DNA of 64,000 nt from Streptomyces sp. DG1A-41 (GCF_037055355.1 NZ_CP146350.1:7525001-7589000); one strand, 5' to 3'; shown: positions 52,993-62,567, counted from the first letter of the stretch. Notes: generated by a model from the sequence alone, not told the origin. A program made the numbers and translations.

Positions 52993-54032
52993 GCGGCGGT
53001 GGTCTCCGCTTTCTCGGTGGTGTCGGTGGCCTCGCCGTCCGGCCGGTCGGTGGCCTTGAGGACCCGGCGGGCGATGTCGGAGGCGGGTGCGCGCAGGTGG
53101 CAGCGCACCCAGTGAGGTTGTCCGTCGTCCTCGCCGACGATGTGGCGGACGGGCTCGGTGCGGCTGCACGTGCCATCGTCGCCGTAGGGGCAGGACGTGG
53201 GGTTGAGGATCGCCTCGCGCAGCCTGGCGCGCTCGACGGGGTCGTAGCTGCCGGCCCGTTCGGGGTCGGGTACAGCGGACAGCAGCAGGCGGGTGTAGGG
53301 GTGGGCGGGGGCGTCCATGACGGCCAGTGCGTCGCCGCCCTCGACGAGTTCGCCGGCGAACATCACCATCGTGGTGTCCGCGAGGTAGCGGGCGGAGCCC
53401 AGGTCGTGCGTGATGTAGAGCATGGCGATGTTCCGCTCGTCGCGCAGGCGCCGCATCAGGTTGAGCACGCCGACGCGCACGGAGACATCCAGCATCGACG
53501 TCGGTTCGTCGGCCAGGATGAGGCGTGGCTCCACCGCCAACGCGCGAGCGATGGAGACGCGCTGACGCTGGCCGCCGGAGAGTTCGTGCGGGTAGGACTG
53601 AAGCATGTCCTCGGTCAGGCCGACCGTCGTCATCAGCTCGCGCAGCGCCTCTGGTGTGGCGGAGTGGCTGTGCAGGACGAGGGCCCGGGTGAGGAAGTGC
53701 TCGATGCGGTGGACGGGGTTGAGTGAGCCGAAGGGGTCCTGGAACACCATCTGGACCTTGCGGCGGTACGCCCGTGATGCCCGGCGCCGCTCGGTGCGCA
53801 GGACATCCTCGCCGTCCAGCAACACCTCACCGGCGGTGGGCTGTTCGAGGCGGGCGAGGCAGCGGGCGATGGTGGACTTGCCGCTGCCGGACTCGCCGAC
53901 CAGGGCGGTGATCCGGCCGGCCGGCAGGTCGAAGGACACGTCGTTGACGGCACGGACACGGCGCCGGGAGAAGACGGTGCCGACCTGGAAGTCCTTGGTC
54001 AGACCGCGTACGGACAGCAGGGGTTCGGTCAT
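52989..54032 (-). CDS. Opp/Dpp-type ABC importer ATPase (OppF-like)
   Basis: A 347-residue ATPase: Walker A GESGSGKSTIARCLARL, signature LSGGQRQRVSIARAL, Walker B LILADEPTSMLD, and a C-terminal oligopeptide-type extension with four Cys (CPYGDDGTC; the rest spread through about 295-315), which may bind an Fe-S cluster or metal. It overlaps both its neighbours by 4 bp. Family name implies peptides, but the locus suggests fructo-oligosaccharides. Confidence 0.92.
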   Translation of the reverse strand: MTEPLLSVRGLTKDFQVGTVFSRRRVRAVNDVSFDLPAGRITALVGESGSGKSTIARCLARLEQPTAGEVLLDGEDVLRTERRRASRAYRRKVQMVFQDPFGSLNPVHRIEHFLTRALVLHSHSATPEALRELMTTVGLTEDMLQSYPHELSGGQRQRVSIARALAVEPRLILADEPTSMLDVSVRVGVLNLMRRLRDERNIAMLYITHDLGSARYLADTTMVMFAGELVEGGDALAVMDAPAHPYTRLLLSAVPDPERAGSYDPVERARLREAILNPTSCPYGDDGTCSRTEPVRHIVGEDDGQPHWVRCHLRAPASDIARRVLKATDRPDGEATDTTEKAETTAA

Positions 54033-54982
54033 CGGGGGGCTCCTGGAAGGCTGCGGGCCACCCAGCGGCCGGGCGCGACCTCGCGCAGGTCGGGGATGTT
54101 CATGGAGCAGTCCGAGCGGTCCTCAGGACAGCGGACGTGGAAGCCGCAGCTGTCGGCGGTGCGCGGGGCGTCGAAGAGGCCGGTGAGCTCCTGGCGCGGG
54201 CCGGTCAGCGGCGGGAAGGCGTTCATCAGAGCCTCGGTGTAGGGGTGGAGCGGATTGGCGAACAGGTCCTTGGCGTCGGCGAGTTCGACGATCCGTCCGC
54301 CGTACATCACGCCCATGCGATCCGACAGCTCGACCATCAGGGACATGTCGTGGGTGATGAAGAGGATGGAGAAGCCCAGCTCCCGCTGGAGATCGCGGAT
54401 CTGCGCCATGATCTCCTGCTGCACGACCACGTCGAGCGCGGTGGTCGGCTCGTCCATGATCAGCAGCCGGGGGCGCAGCGCGACGGCCATGGCGATGACC
54501 ACGCGCTGACGCATGCCGCCGGACAGCTGGTGCGGGTACGCCTTCAGCCTTCCCGGGTCGATGCCGACCAGCTGAAGCAGCTCGCCGGCCCGCTCCCGCG
54601 CGGCCCGCTTCTTCATCCGCTCGTGGGTGGTGAAGATGTCGACGATCTGCTCGCCGATGGTCAGGACGGGGTTGAGGGAGTTCATCGCCGACTGGAAGAC
54701 CATGGCGATCTCCCGCCAGCGGAAGGCGCGCAGCTCCCGTGTGTCCAGGGCGAGGACGTCCCGGCCTTGGAAGCGGATGCTGCCCGCGGTGATCTCCGCC
54801 GGGGGCTTGAGCAGCCGCATCACCGCGTTGGCGATGGTCGACTTGCCGCAGCCGGACTCACCGGCGAGGCCGAAGACCTCTCCGGCGCCGATGGAGAAGG
54901 AGACGTCGTCGGCGCCAACGACGGTGCGTCCGTCACCGCGGTATTCGACGCGCAGGCCGTTCACCTCAAGTACGGGTTCCAT
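54029..54982 (-). CDS. Opp/Dpp-type ABC importer ATPase (OppD-like)
   Basis: A 317-residue ATPase: Walker A GESGCGKSTIANAV, signature LSGGMRQRVVIAMAV, Walker B LLIMDEPTTALD, FITHDMSLM switch, and a C-terminal oligopeptide extension containing CGFHVRCPEDRSDC. It precedes the OppF-like gene with a 4-bp overlap and follows the DppC-like gene by 3 bp. Confidence 0.92.
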   Translation of the reverse strand: MEPVLEVNGLRVEYRGDGRTVVGADDVSFSIGAGEVFGLAGESGCGKSTIANAVMRLLKPPAEITAGSIRFQGRDVLALDTRELRAFRWREIAMVFQSAMNSLNPVLTIGEQIVDIFTTHERMKKRAARERAGELLQLVGIDPGRLKAYPHQLSGGMRQRVVIAMAVALRPRLLIMDEPTTALDVVVQQEIMAQIRDLQRELGFSILFITHDMSLMVELSDRMGVMYGGRIVELADAKDLFANPLHPYTEALMNAFPPLTGPRQELTGLFDAPRTADSCGFHVRCPEDRSDCSMNIPDLREVAPGRWVARSLPGAPR

Positions 54983-54985
54983 GGC

Positions 54986-55906
54986 TCAGCCCCTCCTCTC
55001 ACGGCGGGCACGGCGGCTGCGCAGCCTCGGGTTGGTGATCTCATCGACCGCGTAGTTGACCAGCGCGAGCGCGAACGCGACGAGCGCGATGCACAGCCCG
55101 GAGGGGACGAAGGCCCACCATGTGCCGGTCATCAACGCGCCGTCGTTGCTGGCCCAGTACAGGTTGGTGCCCCAGCTGACGACGCTGCTGTCGCCGAGGC
55201 CGAGGAACTCCAGGCCGGCCTGGGCGCCGATGCCGAAGATCACACAGCCGAGCAGCGTGGTCATCACCACGGACGCCATGTTGGGCAGGATCTCGCGGAA
55301 CATGATCCGCAGGGGGCGCTCGCCGGTGACGACGGCGGCGGCCACGAAGTCCTTGCCGCGGATCGACTTGGCCTGCGCCCGCAGGACCCGGGCCGACCCC
55401 GCCCAGCCGGTGACGACGAGGACCAGAACCACGGTGGAGGTCCCGGGCGGCAGGAACGCGGCCAGGATGATGAGCAGCGGAAGGCCGGGCAGCAGCAGGA
55501 AGACGTTGGTGACCAGGGTCAGCGCGTCGTCCACGACGCGGCCGAAGTAGGCGGACGCCAGGCCGACGAGGATGGCGACCGCGGTTGCCACGAGCCCCAC
55601 GGTGAACCCGACGAAGAGGGAGCTGCGCGCACCCCACAGGGTGAGGGCGAGCACGTCCTGTCCCTTGGCGGTCGTACCGAGCCAGTGTGCGGCCGAGGGT
55701 GCCTGGCTGCCCGTGGAGTTGATGAGCGACGGGTCGCCCGGTGCCAGGACGGGCGCGAGCAGGGCCAGCACCGCGAAGAGAGCGAGCAGGATCAGCCCGG
55801 TCAGCGCCTTCTTGCTGTCGATGAGCTGGCGCAGCAGTCCGCGCCGGCGGGACGTGCGCGCGGGGGCTGTCGGCGTGGTGGCCGTCGCGATTTCGATTGC
55901 GGTCAT
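54986..55906 (-). CDS. Opp/Dpp-type permease (DppC-like)
   Basis: A 306-residue permease: N-terminal helix (LTGLILLALFAVLALLAPVLAPGDP), the DppC loop WLGTTAKGQDVLALTLWGAR, and the coupling EAA motif (AAVVTGERPLRIMFREILPN). It ends with WWAFVPSGLCIALVAFALALVNYAVDE. Starts at ATG 55906, 13 bp after the DppB-like gene. Confidence 0.92.
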   Translation of the reverse strand: MTAIEIATATTPTAPARTSRRRGLLRQLIDSKKALTGLILLALFAVLALLAPVLAPGDPSLINSTGSQAPSAAHWLGTTAKGQDVLALTLWGARSSLFVGFTVGLVATAVAILVGLASAYFGRVVDDALTLVTNVFLLLPGLPLLIILAAFLPPGTSTVVLVLVVTGWAGSARVLRAQAKSIRGKDFVAAAVVTGERPLRIMFREILPNMASVVMTTLLGCVIFGIGAQAGLEFLGLGDSSVVSWGTNLYWASNDGALMTGTWWAFVPSGLCIALVAFALALVNYAVDEITNPRLRSRRARRERRG

Positions 55907-55919
55907 GTCGGCAACCTCC

Positions 55920-56897
55920 TCAGCGGACGCGGACGCGCGGGTCGAGACGGACGTAGACGAGATCGACGAGGAAGTTCGCGAGCAGCACCGCCGCCGTGAT
56001 CGTCAGGAAGATGCCCTGCATCAGCGGGTAGTCCAGGCCCTGGACGGCCATCAGCAACTGGTAGCCGATGCCGGGGTAGGCGAACACGACCTCGGTAAGC
56101 AGCGCGCCGCCGACGACGAAGCCGAGCGCCATGCCGAAGTTGGTGACGGAGGGCAGCAACGCGTTGCGGGCGGCGTAGCGGAACATGATCCGCGAGGGGC
56201 TGAGCCCCTTCGCCTCGGCCATCGTGATGTAGTCCTCGGCCGCCGTGGCGATCATGGTGTTCCGCATGCCGAGCATCCAGCCGCCGATGGAGACCAGCAC
56301 GATGGTCAGCGCCGGCAGCACCAGGTGGGTGGCGACGTTCGAGAGGAACTCGCCGTTGAAGCCGGGAGTCAGACCGACGTCGTAGGCGTGCCGCAGCGGG
56401 AACCAGCCCAGGCTCACCCCGAACAGGTACAGCGCGCCCATAGCCAGCCAGAAGTACGGGAAAGAACCGACGAAGATCAGCAGGGGAGGGAAGGCGGAGT
56501 CGAGGACGCCGCCGCGCCGCCAGGCGGCGACGATGCCGAGCAGGTTGCCGAGCACGGCCGCGATGACGAGCGCGACGCCACCGAGGAGCAGGGTCCAGCC
56601 GATCTGCGAGCCGATCACGTCGGAGACCGGGGTCGGGAAGCGGGTGATGGAGATGCCGAGGTCGCCGGTGAAGACGCTCTTGACGTAGGAGACGTACTGC
56701 TCCCAGAGAGGGCGGTTGTCCAGGCCGAAGAGTTTCCGCAACTGGGCTATCTGGTCGGGCTGCATCGTGCCCTGGGCCTGCGCGAACATCCGGGAGACCG
56801 GGTCGCCCGGCATGAAGCGCGGGAGAACGAAGTTCAGGGTGATGGAGGCCCAGAAGGCGAGCAGATAGAACCCCAGGTTGCGCAGGATCAGACGCAC
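55920..56897 (-). CDS. Opp/Dpp-type permease (DppB-like)
   Basis: A 325-residue permease with six helices: FYLLAFWASITLNFVLPRFMPGDP at the N-terminus (family hallmark), then SLGWFPLRHAYD, the EAA loop (DYITMAEAKGLSPSRIMFRYAARNALLP), and AYPGIGYQLLMAVQGLDYPLMQG. It is 93 bp after the binding-protein gene. Forms the membrane channel with the DppC-like protein. Confidence 0.92.
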   Translation of the reverse strand: MRLILRNLGFYLLAFWASITLNFVLPRFMPGDPVSRMFAQAQGTMQPDQIAQLRKLFGLDNRPLWEQYVSYVKSVFTGDLGISITRFPTPVSDVIGSQIGWTLLLGGVALVIAAVLGNLLGIVAAWRRGGVLDSAFPPLLIFVGSFPYFWLAMGALYLFGVSLGWFPLRHAYDVGLTPGFNGEFLSNVATHLVLPALTIVLVSIGGWMLGMRNTMIATAAEDYITMAEAKGLSPSRIMFRYAARNALLPSVTNFGMALGFVVGGALLTEVVFAYPGIGYQLLMAVQGLDYPLMQGIFLTITAAVLLANFLVDLVYVRLDPRVRVR

Positions 56898-56990
56898 GGG
56901 TCGTGCTCCCTGTCAGTGGGGGATGAACGTGTGGCTCGGTGCGGGGGCGGCCGTCCGGGGAGGAGGACGGCCGCCGGTCCGCGGGCGGCG

Positions 56991-58673
56991 TCAGCCCTTG
57001 ACGGGCTTCAGCGACGTGAGCACGAGGATCGTGCTGCCGTTGCGGTTGCCGAGGGTGGCGTACGGGTTCTTCTCGGTAGGCCAGCCGGTGAAGCGGGCAT
57101 CCGTGTACGCGCCCCACTCGGGGCCGGTGAACAGCGGGACGACGGGCGCGTCCTTGTCGTACAGCTCCTGCAGGCCGTTCATCTGCTCGCGCTGCGTCTT
57201 CTCGTCCGCTGCGGCGGCGAAAGCGTCGATGAGCTTGTCGGCCTTCTTGTCGCCGAAGCGGTGGTAGTTCTCCGTGGCCTGCTTGCCGACCGGCTGCACC
57301 ATCTTGGTCGACATCACGCCGCGGAAGTACTCGTACGGGGTGGCGCCGTTGTTGCTCCACACGATGCCGGTGTCGAAGGTGCCAGTGTTGTACGACGACG
57401 AGACCGCCGACCAGTCGGGCGTCTTCACGGTGGCGGTGATGCCGACCTTCGCCAGGTCCTGCTTGATGATGTTGGCGACCGAGATCCAGTCGGAGGAGGC
57501 GGAGCCGACGGAGATGTCGAGCGTGAAGTTCTTGCCGTTCTTCAGCTTCCTCTTGCCGCCGCTCTCCTTGTAACCGGCAGCGTCGAGGGCCTTCGCCGCC
57601 GCGTCGGTGTCGTACTTCGTCCAGGTGCAGGAAGCGGCCAGCGACGTGTCACGCCACTTGTCGTACGTGCGGGCCAGGCCCGTGCAGTCGGCGGGTTCGG
57701 CGTAGCCGTTCATCGCGACCTTGGTGATCTGGTCCCGGTCGACGGCCATGCTGAGCGCCTTGCGCACGGCCGGGTCGTTGAAGGGGGCCTTGGTGGTGTT
57801 CAGCTGCCAGTTGATCATGGCGCCGGTGGCCGGGAACCAGTAGTGGTTGTGCTTCTTGTCCTTGGCGACGAAGGACTTCTCGATGTCCGGGATGAAGGAC
57901 TGGGTCCAGTCCACCTCGCCGTTGGTGAAGGCGATGTTGGCGCTGTCGTTGCCGGAGAAGGCGAGCATCTGGATGCCGGCGATCTGCTGCTTGGCGGGCT
58001 GCCAGTAGTCGGGGTTCTTGCGCAGCTCGTACGACTGGCTCTGGAATTTCTCGATCTTGGTGTACGGGCCGGTGCCGACCGGGTTCGGGTTGGTGAACTT
58101 CGCCGGGTCCTTCACCTTGGACCAGATGTGCTTCGGCAGGATGTAGTGGCCGCTGATCTCGTAGAAGGCGGGCGAGAAGGGCTTGTTGAAGGAGAACTTC
58201 ACCGTGTGGGCGTCGACCGCGGTGACCTTGTCGAGGTAGTCGAAGCCGCCGAGCACCTTCTTCTGGAGTTCGAAGGTGTAGACGACGTCGTCGGCGGTGA
58301 GCGGCTTGCCGTCCGACCACTTGACGCCGTCGCGCAGCGTGAAGGTGAGGGACTTGCCGTCCTTGGCCTGCTCCCACTTGGTGGCCAGCCACGGTGTGTC
58401 CTTGGCGTCCGCCATGCTGTGTACGACCAGCGGCTCGTAGACCGCCTGCAGAGTCATGGGGGCGGCCTGCGGGGAGAGCGGGTTGAAGTTGCGCGTGAAC
58501 GTCGCCAGGTCCTCGCGCGGGATGGTGAGCAGCTGGTTGCCGGAGGTGTCACCGGCGCCGGAGGCGCCCGAGCCACCCGTACAGGCGGACAGGACCAGGG
58601 CCGCGGCGGCGGTCGCGGTGACCGCTCTCAGGACGGCTCGGGGCCGCCGTGAAGGCATGCGGGAGGGTGCCAT
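56991..58673 (-). CDS. Family-5 extracellular solute-binding lipoprotein
   Basis: A 560-residue lipoprotein: signal peptide with lipobox LVLSACTGG, then the SBP family 5 pattern KSLTFTLRDGVKWSDGKPLT, ADDVVYTFEL, KALSMAVDRDQI, DAAGYKESGGKRKL. This fold binds peptides but also oligosaccharides in several bacteria. Its position between a LacI regulator and two GH32 enzymes favours fructo-oligosaccharides. ATG 58673 follows AGAGAGG. It is 74 bp downstream of lacI on the same strand. Confidence 0.9.
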   Translation of the reverse strand: MAPSRMPSRRPRAVLRAVTATAAAALVLSACTGGSGASGAGDTSGNQLLTIPREDLATFTRNFNPLSPQAAPMTLQAVYEPLVVHSMADAKDTPWLATKWEQAKDGKSLTFTLRDGVKWSDGKPLTADDVVYTFELQKKVLGGFDYLDKVTAVDAHTVKFSFNKPFSPAFYEISGHYILPKHIWSKVKDPAKFTNPNPVGTGPYTKIEKFQSQSYELRKNPDYWQPAKQQIAGIQMLAFSGNDSANIAFTNGEVDWTQSFIPDIEKSFVAKDKKHNHYWFPATGAMINWQLNTTKAPFNDPAVRKALSMAVDRDQITKVAMNGYAEPADCTGLARTYDKWRDTSLAASCTWTKYDTDAAAKALDAAGYKESGGKRKLKNGKNFTLDISVGSASSDWISVANIIKQDLAKVGITATVKTPDWSAVSSSYNTGTFDTGIVWSNNGATPYEYFRGVMSTKMVQPVGKQATENYHRFGDKKADKLIDAFAAAADEKTQREQMNGLQELYDKDAPVVPLFTGPEWGAYTDARFTGWPTEKNPYATLGNRNGSTILVLTSLKPVKG

Positions 58674-58747
58674 AATGGAGACTCTTTTCCTCTCTTCAAC
58701 ACACAGGGCGAAGACGGGATGGGATTCCTCGGCGGACTGATTAGCGG

Positions 58748-59770
58748 TCAGACCGACGAGCGTTCGAGCAGCGGGCAGTCGATCGTCACCCGACGGGTGT
58801 CGAGCGGCTGCCCCGCTGCGAGAGCGGCGAGCATGTCGACGCCCTTGGTGCCCATGGCCTCGAAGGGCAGAGCGAGCGTCGTCAGCTTCGGCCGCAGATA
58901 GGCGGCGATGAGTTCCTGGTTGTCGAACCCCACCACGGCCACGTCGTGCGGGATGCGCAGCCCACGCTCCTTGATCGCGTCGTACGCGCCCATCGCCATC
59001 CGGTCGTTTCCGCAGAACAGCGCGGTCGGCCGGTCGCCGGCCGGGCGGTCCAGCAGTTCGCAGGCGGCGTCATAGGCTCCGTCGGCGGTCGCCCAGCCGG
59101 GGACGACGAGGGCAGGGTCTGGGGTGATCCCGGCCTCGCGCAGGGCGCGCTCGTATCCCTCGCGCCTGCCGATGGCGGCCGGGATCGCCGGGTCGAGGTT
59201 GATGAACCCGATGCGGGTGTGGCCGGCGTCCAGGAGCCGGCGGGTCGCCTTGTATCCGCCCGACACCTCGTCGGGCAGGATGCACGGCAACTCACCTGCC
59301 GCGTCGTAGCAGTTGACGAGTACGGTCGGCACCTCGCGGGCGGCCTTCGGCAGGCTGACGGCCCGGTGCCAGGTCGTGGCGTACAGCAGCCCTTCCACGC
59401 GGTGCTCCAGCATCTGGTCGAGCGCGGCGGCCTCCTGGGCGGGGTCGCCCTCGCTCGCAGCGATCAGCAGGAACCTCCGGTCACCCCAGGCGCGGCTCTG
59501 CGCGCCCGTGATCACCTCCCCCGCGAACGGGCCGGTCACGATCTCGGTGATCAGCCCGAACCACCCGCTGCGGTTCGCGGCCAGCGCCCGCGCCCCGGCG
59601 TTGGGCCGGTAGCCGAGCTCGTCGATCGCCTCCAGGATCCGCCGACGGGTCTCTTCGGGGATGGCGGCGCCGGGCTTGTCGTTGAGGACGAAGGAGACGG
59701 TGGTCCGCGAGACGCCCGCGTGGCGTGCCACGTCGCTCATGGTCACGCGCTGCGTCTTGTTCGTGGCCAC
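58748..59770 (-). CDS. LacI-family transcriptional regulator
   Basis: A 340-residue repressor: HTH VTMSDVARHAGVSRTTVSFV, hinge GYRPNAGARALAANRSG, and a periplasmic-binding-like sugar domain (ALFCGNDRMAMGAYDAIKERG, VAVVGFDNQEL). The effector is expected to be fructose, a fructose phosphate or sucrose. It heads the importer/fructosidase operon and is divergent from the fructokinase, with a palindrome between. Confidence 0.93.
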   Translation of the reverse strand: MATNKTQRVTMSDVARHAGVSRTTVSFVLNDKPGAAIPEETRRRILEAIDELGYRPNAGARALAANRSGWFGLITEIVTGPFAGEVITGAQSRAWGDRRFLLIAASEGDPAQEAAALDQMLEHRVEGLLYATTWHRAVSLPKAAREVPTVLVNCYDAAGELPCILPDEVSGGYKATRRLLDAGHTRIGFINLDPAIPAAIGRREGYERALREAGITPDPALVVPGWATADGAYDAACELLDRPAGDRPTALFCGNDRMAMGAYDAIKERGLRIPHDVAVVGFDNQELIAAYLRPKLTTLALPFEAMGTKGVDMLAALAAGQPLDTRRVTIDCPLLERSSV

Positions 59771-59827
59771 TTCCAGTCCCTTTCGGCCAGCCGGAGGCGA
59801 GACAGCGTCTCCGGTTTCGCGCTTTAA

Positions 59828-59839
59828 TAACGCGCGTTA
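59828..59839. promoter_or_regulatory. LacI-type operator
   Basis: TAACGCGCGTTA is a perfect 12-bp palindrome with the central CG typical of LacI-family operators. It lies 58 bp from the lacI start and 128 bp from the fructokinase start. Confidence 0.75.
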
Positions 59840-59966
59840 CTTCCTTGTGGCAGGGAAGTTACGTCCGTCTTGAGCGGCATGTCAATACCTGTGCAAGGGC
59901 TGCATCAGGCCACCGTCCCGGTGCCCTTCGCACCCGCACTCTTTCTGAGAGAGGCAGACAGTCACC

Positions 59967-60956
59967 ATGGCCCGACCCCAGGCCCCCAACAGCGTCACCG
60001 TCCTCGGCGAGTGCGTCGCCGACGCCTTCACCGACCCCGCCCGGTCCAGCTCCGATGAACTCGCCCTGCGCGCCCTGCCCGGTGGCGGCCCCGCCAACAC
60101 CGCCGTCGCCCTCGCCCGGCTCGGCACCCCCACGCGCTTCCTCGGGCGCCTCTCCACGGATGTCTTCGGCACCCTCTTCAGTGCCCGCCTCAGCGACGCC
60201 GGCGTCGATCCGACCGGCAGCGTGACCGCCCCCGAGCCCAGCGTCCTCGCAGTCGCAGACCTCGACGAGGCCGGCCAGGCCACGTACACCTTCTACGCCG
60301 ACAGCGCGGCCGACTGGCAGTGGACCGACGAAGAACTCGCCGCCACCGGGTCGGACGGCGCAGCCTGCCTGCACACCGGCTCCCTGGCACTCATACGCCA
60401 ACCCGGCGGCACCCGCATCGAGGACCACCTCGCCCAGGCACGCGAGCACGTCACCGTATCCATCGACCCCAACGTCCGGCCCCTGCTCGTATCGCCCTCC
60501 GTCTACCGCGAACGGCTTCCGCGCTGGTGTGCCCTCGCCGACATCCTTCGCCTCAGCGAGGACGACCTCGCGCTGCTCCTCCCGGGTGTCAGCCCCGAGG
60601 AGGCGTGCGACACCTGGCATGCCGCCGGGGTCCACCTTGTCGTCATCACCCTCGGTAGGCGCGGTGCCCTTGCCTCCCTCGACGGCCTCCGCGTCACCGT
60701 CGCGGCCCCGGCCATCGACGTCGTCGACACCGTCGGTGCCGGGGACTCCTTCACCGCGGGCCTGCTCCACCGGCTCGCCGCCCTCGGCCACCTCGGCGGC
60801 CGACTCGACGCACTGAGTCTCGAAGACCTGACCGACGCCTGCTCCTTCGCCGCTCGCGTCGCCGCCCTGACCTGCTCGGTTCCCGGCGCGAACCCGCCTC
60901 TGGCGGATGCAGTGGGGCTGAAAGCCGGGGTGGACGGGCTCCTATCCCGTGCCTGA
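59967..60956 (+). CDS. PfkB-family carbohydrate kinase, likely fructokinase
   Basis: A 329-residue kinase. PfkB motif 1 is GGGPANTAVALARLG; motif 2 is DTVGAGDSFTAG with the catalytic Asp. SIDPNVRP and LRLSEDDLALLLPG are also typical of fructokinases. It would phosphorylate fructose released by the GH32 enzymes. ATG 59967 is about 17 nt after GAGAGAGG, so the spacing is loose. A strong terminator follows 9 bp after the stop. Confidence 0.92.
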   Translation: MARPQAPNSVTVLGECVADAFTDPARSSSDELALRALPGGGPANTAVALARLGTPTRFLGRLSTDVFGTLFSARLSDAGVDPTGSVTAPEPSVLAVADLDEAGQATYTFYADSAADWQWTDEELAATGSDGAACLHTGSLALIRQPGGTRIEDHLAQAREHVTVSIDPNVRPLLVSPSVYRERLPRWCALADILRLSEDDLALLLPGVSPEEACDTWHAAGVHLVVITLGRRGALASLDGLRVTVAAPAIDVVDTVGAGDSFTAGLLHRLAALGHLGGRLDALSLEDLTDACSFAARVAALTCSVPGANPPLADAVGLKAGVDGLLSRA

Positions 60957-60965
60957 ACGCGGCAT

Positions 60966-60999
60966 GCCCGTTCCCGCAGCCATGACTGCGGGAACGGGC
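60966..60999. terminator. Terminator after the fructokinase gene
   Basis: A perfect 14-bp stem GCCCGTTCCCGCAG/CTGCGGGAACGGGC with a 6-nt loop. Confidence 0.85.
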
Positions 61000-61342
61000 G
61001 CCGAATCCAAACTCCCGGCACCCCGTACGCGCTGTTGCCGCAGCGACGGCCGGCTCGGCGAACTGTCCGAGGCAACGTTTTGCGAGGCCGGTCCACGGGA
61101 CCAGGGCACGGCCGTGAACTGGGGTGTCCCCACACCTGCTCGCGATTCCTCAGCTGTGGAATGACCTGCCTGGGGCAGGTGCCCGTTTGTCCTCATCCGT
61201 CTCGGGCCCTCCGAAGCAGTGCCGCTCCGCCGACCTGATCGGCTGCCGCGTCATGAGTTTTCTCGTCACTCCACAGCGCGGCCGATGAGTTTGTGGCTCC
61301 CTGCCAGTCCAAGCTCGTGACACCCCAGGAAAGGACACCGCC
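61000..61342. other. Intergenic region without a recognised gene
   Basis: No coding sequence, repeat or structured RNA is evident. The end contains the AGGAAAGGA leader of the RibD/DHFR-like gene. Confidence 0.5.
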
Positions 61343-61948
61343 ATGTCGGAGCTTCTCGTCGACTTCATCACCTCCCTCGACGGCCACGCATCGGGAGAGG
61401 GATGGCCCGGATTCTGGGGCCTGGAGGGCCCGGAGTACCTCGCATGGCTCGGCAAGCAGCCCGAGGCCACCTACCTGATGGGAGCGAACACCTACCGCCT
61501 GATGTCGGGCTTCGCCGCAGGCGAGGTCCCGAATGGCCAAGACGAATTCAGGCCCGAAGAAGAGGCGTCCGTGGACGAGCTCACGCAAGCGTCCAAGGTG
61601 GTGTTCTCCTCCTCACTCGAGGAGCCACTGACGTGGGCCAACTCCACGCTCGTCCGCGACGACGCCGTCGATGCGGTCCGCGCCATGAAGTCGAGTGGCT
61701 CGGGGCTCCTCAGCACGATCGGCAGCCTCAGCCTGTGCCGGTCCCTGCTACGAGCCGGACTCGTCGACCGCTTCCGGGTCGTGATGTTCCCGGTGATCAC
61801 CGGGGCCACGGGCGAAGAACGTATCTACGACGGCTATCCGGACGTTGCCCTCGAGATGATCGAGCACCGCACCTTCGACGGCCGCATCCAGCTGGTCGAG
61901 TACAAGCCCCGCGTGCTCGAGCACCCGCCGCTCGGCGTCCCTGCATGA
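61343..61948 (+). CDS. RibD/DHFR-like domain protein
   Basis: A 201-residue dihydrofolate-reductase-fold protein of the RibD C-terminal family: ELLVDFITSLDGHASGEGWPGFWG, TYLMGANTYRLMSG, SKVVFSSSLEEPLTWANSTL, and GLLSTIGSLSLCRSLLRAGLVDRF, ending GEERIYDGYP. Members are NAD(P)H-dependent reductases of uncertain substrate. ATG 61343 follows GGAAAGGACACCGCC. It has no operon partner. Confidence 0.88.
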   Translation: MSELLVDFITSLDGHASGEGWPGFWGLEGPEYLAWLGKQPEATYLMGANTYRLMSGFAAGEVPNGQDEFRPEEEASVDELTQASKVVFSSSLEEPLTWANSTLVRDDAVDAVRAMKSSGSGLLSTIGSLSLCRSLLRAGLVDRFRVVMFPVITGATGEERIYDGYPDVALEMIEHRTFDGRIQLVEYKPRVLEHPPLGVPA

Positions 61949-62110
61949 CGTCGCCCCATCCGCCGGTCCGGACGGCCGCCAGGCCGGCGTCGGCGGCTTC
62001 GGTCTCTGGGCCCTCACACGCGCGCTTCACTCCCCACATTCCCCACACGCTTCAAGACGCAACGAAGTGGAGGGAAGAGCGTCCCTGGCCGATTTCAGAG
62101 ATCCTCATCA

Positions 62111-62277
62111 TCACGGCCGCTTGGCGAACACGTCGCCGCGCTCGGGGTCGCGCTCGATGACCGGGACGAGGATCTCGTCGACGCGCTTGACCAACGCGTC
62201 GTCCAGCGTGACATCCGCCGCCTTGGCGTTCTCGGTGATCTGCTCGGGCCGGGACGCTCCTACGAACGGTGGCGGCC
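62111..62277 (-). pseudogene. C-terminal fragment of an aldo/keto reductase
   Basis: The minus strand reads FVGASRPEQITENAKAADVT, then LDDALVKRVDEILVP to FAKRP and a stop at 62111. This is the cofactor-phosphate-binding end (ASRPEQ) of an aldo/keto reductase. The barrel is missing upstream. Confidence 0.75.
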
Positions 62278-62280
62278 CCA

Positions 62281-62567
62281 GGCGATTTCACGGCGATCGG
62301 CAGACCTCCGCCACGGTCCGGCGGCATGTTGATCACGCGGTGGCGGGGGGCGTCTCACTCGGGCCGGGACCTGGCGTGACCCATCAGCACGCAACTCCGC
62401 CCTGATGGGAGTTCCGTGCGGTGTCCAACACGCTCGATCGGCAGTCGGACGCTCGGGCCGTACCCAGCCAGCGGACAGTACCGGCAGGCCGCGCTCAGCC
62501 GACTCGGTACGACGGATGGTGGCGGCGTTGCCGGCGCCCTGCCGGCCGCCATGTCAGCACGCGGAAA
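62281..62567. other. Region without a recognised gene
   Basis: No gene or remnant was identified between the reductase fragment and the hairpins that follow. Confidence 0.4.

Noticed and set aside
55572..58652. A 1026-codon plus-strand frame
   Set aside because: It lies opposite the permease and binding-protein genes, has no family motifs, and consists of the Asp/Gly/Val/Arg-rich pattern produced by antisense reading of GC-rich genes.
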